Shown here: positions 11,830-22,713 of the stretch, one piece after another
How the letters are laid out: each line of letters starts with the position of its first letter
Numbering within the stretch: position 1 is the stretch's first letter
Assembly (NCBI GenBank): GCA_010015655.1
Contig: ML976673.1
Location: 576,615-640,614, forward strand
Reading direction: 5' to 3'
DNA from: Bimuria novae-zelandiae CBS 107.79
Lineage: Eukaryota > Ascomycota > Dothideomycetes > Pleosporales > Didymosphaeriaceae
Length of the DNA: 64,000 bases
The notes under the pieces: generated by a model
Told to the model about the DNA's origin: nothing
The model's input: only the letters and a program-made list of their open reading frames with translations
Database searches by the model: none
Translations under genes and position numbers: made by a program

Positions 11830-12406
11830 CCGTGAGAGTATGGTGGCACGATGGACAGGGCGATGTAACTATACAATCCGCCCTCGCCAGATATAAATGT
11901 GCGTGAATGATCAATAGCCGGAAATATGCAACTGAAGCATGTTTATTCCCTATCAAAAGACCCATTTTCTATCAGGGAGGGAACGTTGCCCGGCACGGTA
12001 GTTCCGTGGTCGGATCCACCGATGGGGTTGTGAATAAGTGTTTCACCGAGCAAGGTTTGAGGCTATCTCGGTCGACTCATCGTGGACAGCTTCTTGCCAT
12101 GTATTTTCGAAGGGATAAGGCTATCTCGGCGAAGGTCATCTATATCAATTGCGGAGCAATCCGAGATAGTTCCGCGCTTTCGGCTCGAAGTCGTTAGATC
12201 GTTGTGGGGATGGTTGATTGGCATGCGTCGCTCTACTCCGAGAAACTTTAGCCCCCATCTTTCGCCAATGTCGGCGTCTGAGGATTGAGAGATAAAGGTA
12301 CAGCGAGGGTCAGTTGAACTGTGATCTCTCTATCCTTGATTTTCAGCGTTTGAGCAGCTTGCAGAGCAGTGTTTCTTGAAGGCCAATACGGTTTCCACCT
12401 GTCCTC
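11830..12406. other. intergenic between diverging pseudogenes
   Basis: Contains short imperfect repeats of GGCTATCTCGG (12061 and 12120 regions) and no supported gene. Originally it was probably the upstream region of both the permease and the amine oxidase. Confidence 0.45.
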
Positions 12407-13515
12407 ATGACATCATCCAACTCACCAAAATCAGTGCTTGTCGTGGGTGGGGGCACATTCGGCACATCGACAGCCTATCATCTCTCCTTGAAGCCACAGA
12501 CGTACAAAAGCATCACGGTCCTCGATCGATTTCCAGTACCTAGCCAAGAGGCAGCCGGAAATGACATCAACAAGGTCATCCGGAATGACTACGCTGACCA
12601 ACTTTACGCCAGGCTTACAACAGAGGCAATAAAGTTGTAGGCAGATCCGCAAGGACTTTATAAATGTTTATACCATCGCACCGGTTGACTCCTTGATGCA
12701 GCGGAAGAATCCAAGGACTTCATGCGACAGTCCACCGAAACAGCTCGAAAGCTGGATCTTGTAGTCGCGCAGCCTGTTACCGATGAAGAGATCCGGAAGC
12801 GATGGCCTCTGATTACGGGAAAGATGGATGGCTGGAGTACTGTGTGGAATCACTCGGCAGGCTGGGTCAATGCACGAGGCGCCTTGACGCAGTTGGCACA
12901 GGCTGCACAAGAGAATGGCGCTCGATGCGTCGATGGCCCGCAAGGCCACGTTGTTCAACTTCTATACGATGAAGATGGCAAATGTATCGGCGCCAAGTCC
13001 GCAGATGGCAGCGCGCACTTTGCCGACATTGTGATCCTTGCCGCTGGAGCTGCTGCTGCTACCCTGTTAGACTTGAAAGGCCAGCTGGTAGCCAAGGGAC
13101 ACACGGTCGGACACATCAAGTGCACGCCTGCAGAGGTCAAGAAGTACCAAGAGATACCAATCGTTGCTCACTTGGAGGGAGGACTGTTATTTCCGCCGCA
13201 AGAGGATGGCAGAACCGTATCGCTCCCGCGTTACAGATCAGACAATAAGGACGATGGAGTGCCCAAACCCATCGACGACAAGATGCGAAGGTGGCTGTCC
13301 GAATGCTTTCACGAGCTGGCAGGCCGTGAGTGGTTCGAAACGAGGCTTTGCTGGTAAGTGAACCTCCGCAATAATATCAGTAGCTCGTTGCTCAGTTTTG
13401 AACAGGGATGCGGACAACCCCGACTTGCACTTTCTGATCGACAAGCATCCAAATCAACCTGGGCTCCATTTGGCTGTGGGAGGTTCGGCACACGGTTTCA
13501 AAATGATGCCAGTTG
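12407..13515 (+). pseudogene. fructosyl-amine oxidase / sarcosine-oxidase-like FAD enzyme, disrupted and 3'-truncated
   Basis: The intact family oxidises glycated amino acids or N-methyl amino acids with FAD, releasing peroxide. Visible are the Rossmann motif VLVVGGGTFGTSTAYHL at residues about 10-26, the family segment GNDINKVIRNDYAD, and after an intron (13354-13405) RLCWDADNPDLHFLIDKHP followed by GGSAHGFKMMP. The RLCW cysteine is where I recall FAD being covalently held in this family. Two Trp codons are now stops in the same frame: TAG at 12638-12640 and TGA near 12688, between EAIKL and HRTG. After MMPV the frame meets a GTGAGT donor at 13516, but no final exon follows. About 165 bp later a Tc1-like element begins, and its right flank does not restore the reading. 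A functional enzyme cannot be made. Confidence 0.88.
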
Positions 13516-13681
13516 TGAGTATTGTTGTGTATAGCCAGCTTGCAGCTTTACGCGAGAGACCCCTCAGCTCCATCTCTGCAAAAACTTGGCTTACAACATC
13601 ACGCCTCCTCATCGCACTACCGCGCCGTCTATCTGCATGCACCCTTATCTAAGTTTCCACCGCATGCGTCCCTGACCCAGC

Positions 13682-13713
13682 CACGCGGTAAACGAAAAAT
13701 CGCGCACACCAAA
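13682..13713 (+). repeat. left terminal inverted repeat, Tc1-like element
   Basis: 32 bp, exact reverse complement of 15088-15119. Confidence 0.93.
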
Positions 13714-15087
13714 ACAACGCTAGTCCACCCCCGCCATGCAACACTCTGCAGCCACCTTTTTACACAAAAATAAAACTCCACACGCTACACCACTTTACGA
13801 TAATATTTTACTACGCAATTAATTAGATAGCCTAATTACTTAATAACCCCTATTTAAACACGGTAAAAAAGTCGCGGATTAAAGGTGCCTATAAGTTTAT
13901 AGATTTCCGCCGCATACCCTACTATTACAATAATGTTTTTAGCTATTACGGCGTGAAACGCCGCCGGGGCTGGGAGATACTTACTAAGGACAATATAGAG
14001 GCTAATAGGACCTATTATAATAGTATATTAACGGCGGAGAAGCGCGGCAGACCCTTAAAGCTATCTCTAGAGGACCTAGAGCGTGCTAATAAGTATTTAT
14101 AAGACCTAGGATAGGACGCCCGCGTCCTTATATAAGAGTAGCTAGCATATAAATTAGATCTTAGCGTTAGCGGTAAGACCCTTAAGGAGTATCTTTATAC
14201 TATAGATTACTTAAAATACGTCGCTTATAATAAAGGCTAGATCTCTTAGCGCGTTGTAAAGCTCCGCGTTAAGTACTCTACTATTATGCTTAAAAAGTAT
14301 CTTAATAAGAAGGACTGGCGCCGCGTACGCTTCTCCGACGAGGTACACTAGAGTATAGGGCCTAAGGGCAAGATAAGGATTATTAGAAAACTTAGAGAGC
14401 GCTACTGTCGCGATTATATATAATATATATTAAATCGCGATAATAAGAAGACTCTAGAGCGCTAGCACTTATAGGCTACTATAGGCTTTAATTTTAAAAG
14501 CGACTTATACTTTTACGACGTCTTAGGTAATAAAAATAGTAAGATAAGCCTTAAGGTGTACTATAACGCGATCCTTAAGCGTATTATTAAGCTATAGATT
14601 TTACGCGGCGACGACTTCGTGCTAGAGGAAGATAATAACTCTAGCTATAAGATAGGTAAATCCTTTAATAATATTATTTATAATTAAAAGAAAACCTATA
14701 GCTTAAAGTCCTACTTTAACTGTACATACTTACCTAATTTAGCACCTATAGAAAATTACTAGTAGCCTCTAAAGCAGTATCTTAAAAGGTTCTCCTATTA
14801 GGATGTTTTTAAAACAAGAGACCTCGCAATTAAAGGCTAGTAATTAATTAGCTAAAAGTTTATAAATAAGCACGTTAATAGCATGCCGTAAAGGCTGCGA
14901 GACTGCTACGACTCTAGCGGAGAAATTACAGGTTATTAAGCTTAACACTAAACAAAAGTTATGTATATATAGATCTACATATAAAGCAAGCCTCACGGTG
15001 CGATTTAGCGTCGAAATCGATTTAATATGGCTCGAATTTCGACTTTGTAGGGCAAATGTATGGGTGACAAAAAGCTGACTCATCTAG

Positions 15088-15119
15088 TTTGGTGTGCGCG
15101 ATTTTTCGTTTACCGCGTG
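15088..15119 (-). repeat. right terminal inverted repeat, Tc1-like element
   Basis: 32 bp, exact reverse complement of 13682-13713. Confidence 0.93.
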
Positions 15120-15282
15120 CCAGCCCACCGGGAATAGCAGATAACCCAACGGCTAACGCAACCCCAAAGCCGGCTCCACCCGAACCCAGACCCCAACCAT
15201 ATTGCACTGCATACGTTGAGCTCGCCAACGCGTCACGACCCACCGGCAACACGACGCGACGACCTGCCATATAGTATCTCAT
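15120..15282 (-). other. possible start of a small Gly/Ala-rich protein cut by the Tc1-like element
   Basis: An ATG at 15280-15282 (minus) opens MRYYMAGRRVV and a Gly-rich hydrophobic run GWGLGSGGAGFGVALAVGL before the frame enters the transposon repeat. The beginning faintly resembles small mitochondrial inner-membrane proteins, but this is weak. It may be a chance frame or a gene truncated by the element. Confidence 0.2.
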
Positions 15283-15682
15283 CACTGCATCGCTCTGCCC
15301 AACAATTGAACCGATCGAACGTGAACGAGCGCGATCTAGACCTCAAAGCGCGCGTTCACATCAGCGTCATCGCCACCAACGGCCCGCCTGCATCTCGTTC
15401 GGTACCAAAAGGAAGCAGAACCAGCGCCCGCAATTTTACATGACTACATTCACACTTGCATTAAAATATGTACGCGTGAGCGTGTACCGATGAACAACCT
15501 TTGTAGACATACAAGCTCTAAAAGCCACACGCCAAAGCATGTACAAAACGCTCCAAACACCCGCGTCAAGAAACAATGAACATGCCTCTGCTCATTAACC
15601 TTTTTTCGCGCATCAGCATCTAGAACTGAAAGTGAACTCTCTTCTCGTGCTTCATCAGATCGTGCGCCAAGTATTTGCTCTT

Positions 15683-18600
15683 CTAAAAGGACGCAACGGC
15701 GACGGCGACAGCCTGGTCGTCCGAGTGGCTGATGCTGATGGTGACCTTCTTCAAGCCGACGCGCTTGGCGTCTTCCTGCGCGGTGCCTGAGAACTAGAGC
15801 AGCGTTAGCATGTGCAGATGAGCAGAATTGGACCGCCTTACCTTGACAGTTGGTGCCCCGTTCTCATCGTTGACGATCTCAATGTCCTTCAACGCGGCAC
15901 CAGCGCCCTGGCCCTTGACACCGAGCGATTTGAACACAGCTTCCTTCGCAGACCACTTGCCCGCGAAGCTGGACTGCGGGCTGGGAGCCTTCTGGCAGTA
16001 AGCGATCTCCTGTGCAGTGAAGTTGCGCTCGAGGAAGGTGTCGTTCTCGATGTTGATGGCATCGATGCGCTCGACGTCGACGCCCACCTTGGTGTTTGCG
16101 GAGGTAGATGCCTGAGTAATCGACTCAAGCATCTTCTGTGTCTCCTCGGCCTTAGCGTCCTTCTTGGGGGCGCCTGTGTCGAGCTTCTTCGGATAAGTAT
16201 AATTCTTCGTCTTCTGGTCGGCAGTGACACGTGCCCTCGGGTTGAGGAAGACTTCTTGCATCCGCTCCTCTTCGTAAGGCGACTTATCCTTGGCACGGAA
16301 CATGGTGTTGTTGATGAGAGCGTCGTGGAAGTAACGGTAAGCAGTCTTCTGGCGAGCTTCCACCTTTTGCTTGTAGGTGGCGAACTCGGCATGATCAAGA
16401 GTAGCATAGAGGTACTTAGGATGGATACCAATGGCCTGAGCGCCCTTCTGACCGAAACCAAAGGAGGTGACCGAAAAGGCTTTGACACCGTCAGTCTGAA
16501 GAGTTCGGGACGGGTAGACGATGTAGTCGAATTTTTCCATGACCTTGTCGACGTTGTCCGCGTTCCGGTTGCCCGGCACAAGGCCGGAGTTGAGGACCTG
16601 CAAGCAGCCATTGAACATCCATGCACCAGCAGCACCCTTGGGATGACCGGTGAGATATTTCTGGAAGATACCCAACAGAGCGTTGCCCTTGGTACGGCCG
16701 AGATGTCGCATTTGGTTGCAGATGACCTCAGATTCGTTCTTGTCGTTAGCGACAGTGGAAGTGCCGTGGAAGGAAGCAACATCGAGATCATCGACGGTAA
16801 GTCCCCAAGTAGCGAGGGCACCACGGATGGGAGCAATGCGAGGATCTTGCTTCCAGAAGTTGTTGCCCAAGCTGTTAAGAGCGTCTTTCTCTTGGCGTCT
16901 TGCCTCGCGCTCAATGTGAGCTGCACGCTCTTGCAGATACTCCGACTCATTGAAGTTCTCGGCGGCATCCTTCATGGCGGCAACTTCCTCTTGAAGGTAT
17001 AGAAGCTCCGACTCTTGCCACTGCTTGATCTGCTTCCTCCGAAGATCCATTTGCCTCTTCCGGTACTTGATGTCCAGGAGGGGAGAAGGATATTTGGATG
17101 GAATCTCACGAGCCGTAGTCAATACACCCTTGCCTGGGGCGGGAACGGAACGTCCAATCTTGTCAGTAGCTGTGGCGGTGAAGCCAATCACACCGTAGAT
17201 CGGGACGCCCATGTCGATGGCCAGACGAGCATCCATGATCACTTGCAAACCGCAGCCTTGGGACTCCATGAAGCCATTTCTGGTGGTCGTGGTCGGACGA
17301 GACATCTCTCCCGGTGTGCGGCCATGAGCAAATTCATCCTCGGCATTGCTGGTGGCCTTCATGTTGGCGAATTCGTACGACCCTTCTTCCTGGAAGTCAT
17401 CGAAGCCACCGACGAAGCAGACACGGGCCTTGCCTTCAACGATGGTATCGTAACCGATATCAATGGATTCCACGGCAGTAGCGCAAGCACCAACGGGAGT
17501 CTTGATAGGGCCAGTGGAGGACAGGAGCAACATGTTAACCCATGCGCTCATGGTGTTGATGAAAGACTCTTGAAGGATGTCTTTTTGGACAGGCTTGTCA
17601 AGGAAGCGATCCTTGTACATCCCCCGAAGGGCAGTGGTACCACCGATACCGGAGCCAATGCAGTTACCAACTTCAGACAAGTGAACGTACTTATAAAATT
17701 CGTACGGGTCGGTGATACCGCTGGCAAGCAGGCACTCGGCGGTAGAGACGAGCACATAGAGCGTAACAGGATCCACTTGTGAGATGATGTCGTCGGGGAT
17801 ACCGTAGATCTTCGCGTTCCAGCCAGTAGGGACCTGACCAGCGACAAGGCGGTCGAAGCGAAGCGCCTTGGGAATGAGCAAAGTGGCACCCTTCTTTAAG
17901 CGGACTGTGTATTCTCCGGAGTCTGGGATCTCAAAGATCTCCACTTTGTCACCGTGCTGTCGCTTGAACTCGTCGGCATTCTCCTTAGAGGCTTCGAAGG
18001 GATCAAGATCCTCTTCGACCTGGATCTCCTGAAGAAGCTGCTTCTTGGTAGGGTCATAGCCCTGGAATAGCTCGGGCTCGATAAGACGGATACCGGAGTG
18101 CTCGAGAATGTGCTTCTCATACTTGGACTTGATATCCTTGTCATCAACGGGCTCTCCAGATTTGGCGTCGACCCAGCCAGAGTAGCTCTTGCCCTTGAGT
18201 GGACCGTTGTGGTTCTTGATGAGACCCGTCATCCAAGCCATTTCAACACAGCCCTCGAGGGAGAACTCGCCGTAGGCTTCCATCTCCCATCGCGTCCTAG
18301 AGTTACCCCAAGGACCAATTTCGGAGAAACCCGTCACGACAACCACCTTCTCCAGATCAACCATACCTTTGAGGTCGTTGTTCAGGGGCTTGATCTCGCT
18401 TTCCCATTCAGGAAGTTTGGGGAAGTCGAACTTAAGGTTAGCTCTCGGTTCGATGGTGGCCTTCTTGTACAGAGCTTCACTAGCCTCGCCATTGACGACC
18501 TTGTTCTCAATCGCATTCTCTTTGATGACAGCTTTGCGAACCTCACTGGTCTCCATGTACTCCTTGCGGAGATCAGTCATGAGATCCTTGAGGTTAGGAA

Positions 18601-21361
18601 TGTATTGGAAGCCACCGTTCAGATCAGCCCAAACTGGCTCAACCTGGCAAAGATTCACGATCGGAGGCGCCATTAGACCGAGCAAGTTGAAGGCCATCTC
18701 TTGCTGGCTGAAGGTGCGGACGCCATACCTCTCAACGCCCTCGGCCACAATGTTGTTACCAGCCATGAGGCCGGTGCCACGGGTCCAGCCAATAATAGCT
18801 CCGCAAATGGTCAAGAAACTACCCCAGCTTTCAGAGTGCCACCTGTTGAACAGAGTCTCCAAAGCAATCTTGGACTCGGCGTAAAGACCATCGTTGCCGA
18901 AGGTGCCGTGATTGGGTGAAAGAGGAAGAATGACTTGGGCAGGGCGCGTCTCAAAGCCGCGAGCCGCCTTCTGAGTCTTCACAGCACCGAGCAGGCGAAG
19001 GAGGTTAGTCAACATGATGCGGTGGGCGAGCTCAGACTTAGAGTCCAAGCCATCAATCTCGCGTCCATTCTCTGAAATAGCGGCGAAGGGAACGATGTAG
19101 TCGAGATCCCATCCAAGGCCATTCTTGGCGTCGAAGATATAGTCAACCAGAGCCTCGACATCCTGCTTGCTGCCCTGGTTGAAGGGTACCACGATAAGCT
19201 GAGAGCCACGAGCACCGTAGCGGGTGTACATCGATTGGTAGTATTCGTTGACTTCGCGAGAGAAGCGCGAGGTAGTAACGACGACGTGAGCACCACCGCT
19301 GATAAGCCCCTGAAGGACTTCTGCACCGATAGAACCGGCTCCCGCACCAGTCATGAGGGCATACTTGCCCTGGAAGGTGACACCGTCCTTGGCAGCGCTC
19401 TCGAGACAGTCAAGATACACACCAGTGAGCTTTTTACTGTACTCCCAGCCATGGTCGTCCTTCCTCTTCAAGTGGAGGAATGGGACCGTCTCCACCTTGC
19501 CCTGCTTCGAAGGCGTTTGTACACGGCCATTACGACCCTTCTTGCCGTTGGCGGCCTTGCCGTTCTCATTGGGTATAATTTGGCCCTCGTTCATGGACAA
19601 TGAGCGAATGACATTGCTATACAAGCTCTTGATTTGCAGCTGTGATGACTTGGAAAGCTTGTGTTGTTGCTTGATGAGTTTGTAGATGCGCTGCAGGTCG
19701 TTCTGAACCTTGGTGCGGTTGCCATACTCGGAGAGTTTTCCGCCTTCGGCCATCTCCTTGACGTAGTGTTCCAGCTTGCGCACACTAGGCCGTTGGACTT
19801 CGGCGTAGTTCATGTTACCCTTGGCATCGATTTCAAGATGGGGACCAGTGGGGACAGCCACATCCTTGAAGACAGGCGCCTCGTTGAGAACGTCCTTGCA
19901 GTTTTCGATGAGCTGCTGACCGAGTTCCTTGGCCAGCTCGTAGGTTTCGCCGCGCTCTGTCGGGCAATGGTCGATGTGGTATTGCATGAAATCAAGGAGC
20001 AGAGGGTTCGAGCGGTTCATGATCTGGATACAACGACTGACAATCTCACGGTCGACAGCCTTGAGTCGGCCAAAGATGATGTCGTAGTACATGCTAAGCG
20101 CATCCTGACGAGCCCAGTTCCACGAAGAGTCGTACACACGGGCCTTGAGCGGCGTAAACTGCGGCTCAATTCCAGAGGCGTAGAAATCGCCGTGTTCGGC
20201 AGTCCAAAGATCCAGTTGCGCTTGGAGAGCGGAAGAAGCCTTCTGAGAGTCGAGGAAGGCCTTGTCGCCAGCGCGGAGATCCATCTTCAGGTAACGGGCG
20301 AACAATTCAAGCTGTTGCTTGAACAGCTGGCGCTGGTCTTTGGTGAGGGCATCGATGGCAGCGGGGTCCATCATCATGCCTCCTCCCGAACCGCCAGCAT
20401 CGGCGCCAGCTGTCGGTGCAGACAGATTGATCCCAGCTTGCGCCGCATATTTGTTCGCGATATCGTCCAGCCATGCCTTTGCATCGCTCTCCGACCCGAG
20501 ACGAGCAGCGGGCTCGTTTGTGAGGGCAAGGAGCAGCACGCCGTCCTGGCGTCCCTGTGCCAAACCCCACCGGGTCTCGAGGTGCTTTCGTACGGATGTG
20601 ATGTTGAAACCTCCAGGCATCTTGGATGACACCAAGCGTGCAATCAGCGAGGAGGACTGTTTGCCCAACTGGCCATTGAAGGTCGCCTGCATGGCAGCAC
20701 CCAGCTCGTCCAAGGGTGTGTCTTCCGGCTTCTCGGGCGTAGAGCCAAACTCCTTGCCCAAGTCTCCGAGGATCTCATTTTGAAGGGTGGACTTGCCTGT
20801 ATATGAATTAGCATCGAAGTTTGATCAATTGCTCGTTTTCTTACCTCCAACAAGATCCTTGATCGCCTTGCTAAGGGGCACATCGCCCAGAGGCTTCTTC
20901 AATTTCTGAGCAACGAGCGCGCGCAATATGTCGGTCGCTGTGACTGGCGCATCGGGCACCTGTGCTGCGGGACCCGCGCTGGGTGGAGGGGGTGCAGCTG
21001 CAACAGGCGCTGCGGTTGCCGACGAGGGCGCGGCGGGAGCGTCTCCGCTGGTCGCGGCTGGCTCTGGCTCCTCTTCTACGGGATCCACGTCGTAGTAGAT
21101 GTCCTTTGCGTCTTTGTTGTAGCACAAAATCTGGCGCTGTACCGAAAGGGCGGCGTCGTGTGCTTCGTACTTGGACGCGAGAGTCCGCTTCGCCATGACA
21201 CCCAGCGTGTCTGCTGGGCCAACTTCGACGATGCGCTCCGTCGTCTTCTCGCCGAGAACGACATCCTGCGTCTCGATCCACCGCACGGGTGAGGCGAATT
21301 GGTATGCGAGCAGCTCGATGAGCAGCGTGTGCGAGAGCTCCTGCTCGACCTCGGGACGCAT
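15683..21361 (-). CDS. FAS2: fatty acid synthase subunit alpha
   Basis: Alpha chain of the cytosolic alpha6beta6 fungal fatty acid synthase, making palmitoyl/stearoyl-CoA with the FAS1 product. Three exons (minus): 20845-21361, 15842-20796 and 15683-15793; introns 20797-20844 and 15794-15841, both 48 bp, give 1860 residues, typical for the family. Order: a short piece of the malonyl/palmitoyl transferase (1-95); an Ala/Pro-rich linker (about 100-135); an acyl carrier protein with the phosphopantetheine serine in VGGKS (Ser175, spanning the first intron junction); ketoreductase with [11 protein letters not shown] (about 656) and YAESK; ketosynthase with GACATAVES (Cys1277), [11 protein letters not shown] and [10 protein letters not shown]; and a C-terminal phosphopantetheinyl transferase with VGVDVERID and [12 protein letters not shown]. 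The last exon adds the conserved end ..[17 protein letters not shown]. All catalytic motifs are present. The start is the ATG that gives the family-typical [14 protein letters not shown]. It is divergent from FAS1. Confidence 0.98.
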
Positions 21362-22713
21362 GGCGGCGGTAGGGATTACGTCTACGGGCGGATGAGGGGT
21401 AAATGAGTGTGAGGTGTGGCACTCAATTGGGTATCTAGAGAAAAGGAAAGAGCGACGGGTATCTCAGGCGTCGAAGGAGGGAAGGAGCAGACGGCCAGGG
21501 CGCGGCCGTGCTGTTATTATTGCGGTGTGGAGAGCCTGGAGCTCGTCAGAGGGAAAGAAGCTTGCAGAGCTCCGGAGGCGCGACCCGCGATTGGGCCTGT
21601 AATACGACGTGTGGTTCGAGGGTGCGGGAGGTTCAGGAAGAATAGCGACCCAACATTGGATGTTTAGCTCGCAGGGTGCAGCGGGAGATAGCACGCTGCT
21701 GTTGAGGAATTCAAACGGTCTCGGCGTCTCTCAAAAATCATACCCCTGCCGTTCTCTCTGCCGCACCGTGCGTCCGCGGCCACTCAACATGCAGCAGATT
21801 TCTCCAGTGCGCCCCCGCCGCCTACGCTTGAGCGCAGTAGCGTATGCAACCTGCAAACACTGGGACCGGAACCGGAGGCTCGAAAAAGGCCCAGCTTGCG
21901 AAGCGACGTCAACACTGCACCTACAACAGCTCAACAGACGACCAACGGGCGAGCTAAGGTTGAGTAATCGCGCATGGGAGACGCAGTCTGTTCTCACTGC
22001 ATGTTCGGCGAGTCGTCCGCATTCTCTAGCCGGCATCCTACGTGCCCAACCGTCCAGAACACCCCAGTCGCCCTGCTGCTAAGCGGTGCGGGTCCAAGCC
22101 GACCCTGAGCGACCTCTCAAAAAAAGTCGTCCGCAACAACGCCGTCGTATTTACCCACCCCATCCTGCTCCCGAGCTTGAGCCCCCCTCCCATTCCTCAG
22201 TTGCTCTCACCGCTCTCTTTTTGATTACATATACCCCCGTGCAATTGTAGCGTGCGCAGTATTTGGCTACGACTCGCGACAGCTCCATCGTAACAAGGGA
22301 GCTGCAGTCGGCGTATTGCAGTACGAACGAAGTCGCCTACAGCTGGAGATTAAGTTCTGCCGGCATCCAATTGCTTCTCTAAATATCTAGTATGTATCCT
22401 CAGTCAGTCGCAGTTACCTCAGCGCATGAGTTGCGCCTTCCCTACCTTCTCGCAAGCTCTTCCCAAACTGGAAAAACATGAGCTCACACGACTGCCAGAT
22501 CTAAACTTTCACGCACAGCCGTGCCCGTCGCTCTTTCTGCTGCCTAGACTCTGGTAAGAGCTTTCCAGCTTCTAAACGTGTCCTTACGATTCCCGCGGGC
22601 TCCGCGATGAAGCATTGCCCCGCCTCGGACGCACGCCGCGAATCCTATCATAAAATGTGCTGATCATGGCAGGTCTCTCACGCCCCGGAACACCAGAAAA
22701 GAGTACAACCAAG
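21362..22713. promoter_or_regulatory. shared bidirectional FAS2/FAS1 promoter region
   Basis: The 1.35 kb between the two start codons must hold both promoters. CCAAT boxes are seen as ATTGG at 21426, 21590 and 21655 (FAS2 side) and CCAAT at 22367 (FAS1 side). I found no exact copy of the yeast inositol/choline element CATGTGAAAT. A 5'-UTR intron of FAS1 is likely at 22554-22672. The divergent layout could help keep the two subunits in balance, which is inference. Confidence 0.7.
22554..22672 (+). promoter_or_regulatory. probable 5'-UTR intron of FAS1
   Basis: Donor GTAAGA at 22554, branch-like CTGAT at 22660 and acceptor CAG at 22670-22672. If spliced, it removes the ATG at 22666 and leaves 22714 as the first in-frame start. 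Confidence 0.6.

Larger units (their letters stand above)
13682..15119 (+). mobile_element. Tc1/mariner-like DNA transposon, RIP-decayed
   Basis: This 1438-bp element is bounded by 32-bp perfect terminal inverted repeats (13682-13713 and 15088-15119, beginning CACGCGGTAAACGAAAAATC). The plus-strand interior reads as a damaged DDE transposase: RFSDEVH.SIGPKGKIRIIRK near 14328-14390, LEEDNDSS near 14625, and NLAPIENY then PLKQYLKRF near 14735-14800. These are the three acidic boxes of Tc1/mariner. Stops are mainly TAG/TAA at Gln or Trp positions. The flanks show a 5-bp direct repeat CCAGC (13677-13681 and 15120-15124). A TA lies 7 bp inside each repeat (13689-13690 and 15111-15112), so the exact boundary is open. 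Confidence 0.85.

Noticed and set aside
15812..20783. Long plus-strand open frames opposite FAS2 (up to 396 codons)
   Set aside because: Antisense shadows of codon-biased FAS2 sequence; no domain of their own.
22657..22713. Longer FAS1 start at GTG 22657 or ATG 22666
   Set aside because: GTG is not a nuclear start codon, and the ATG lies in a likely branch/acceptor sequence. The 22714 start gives the family-typical N-terminus.
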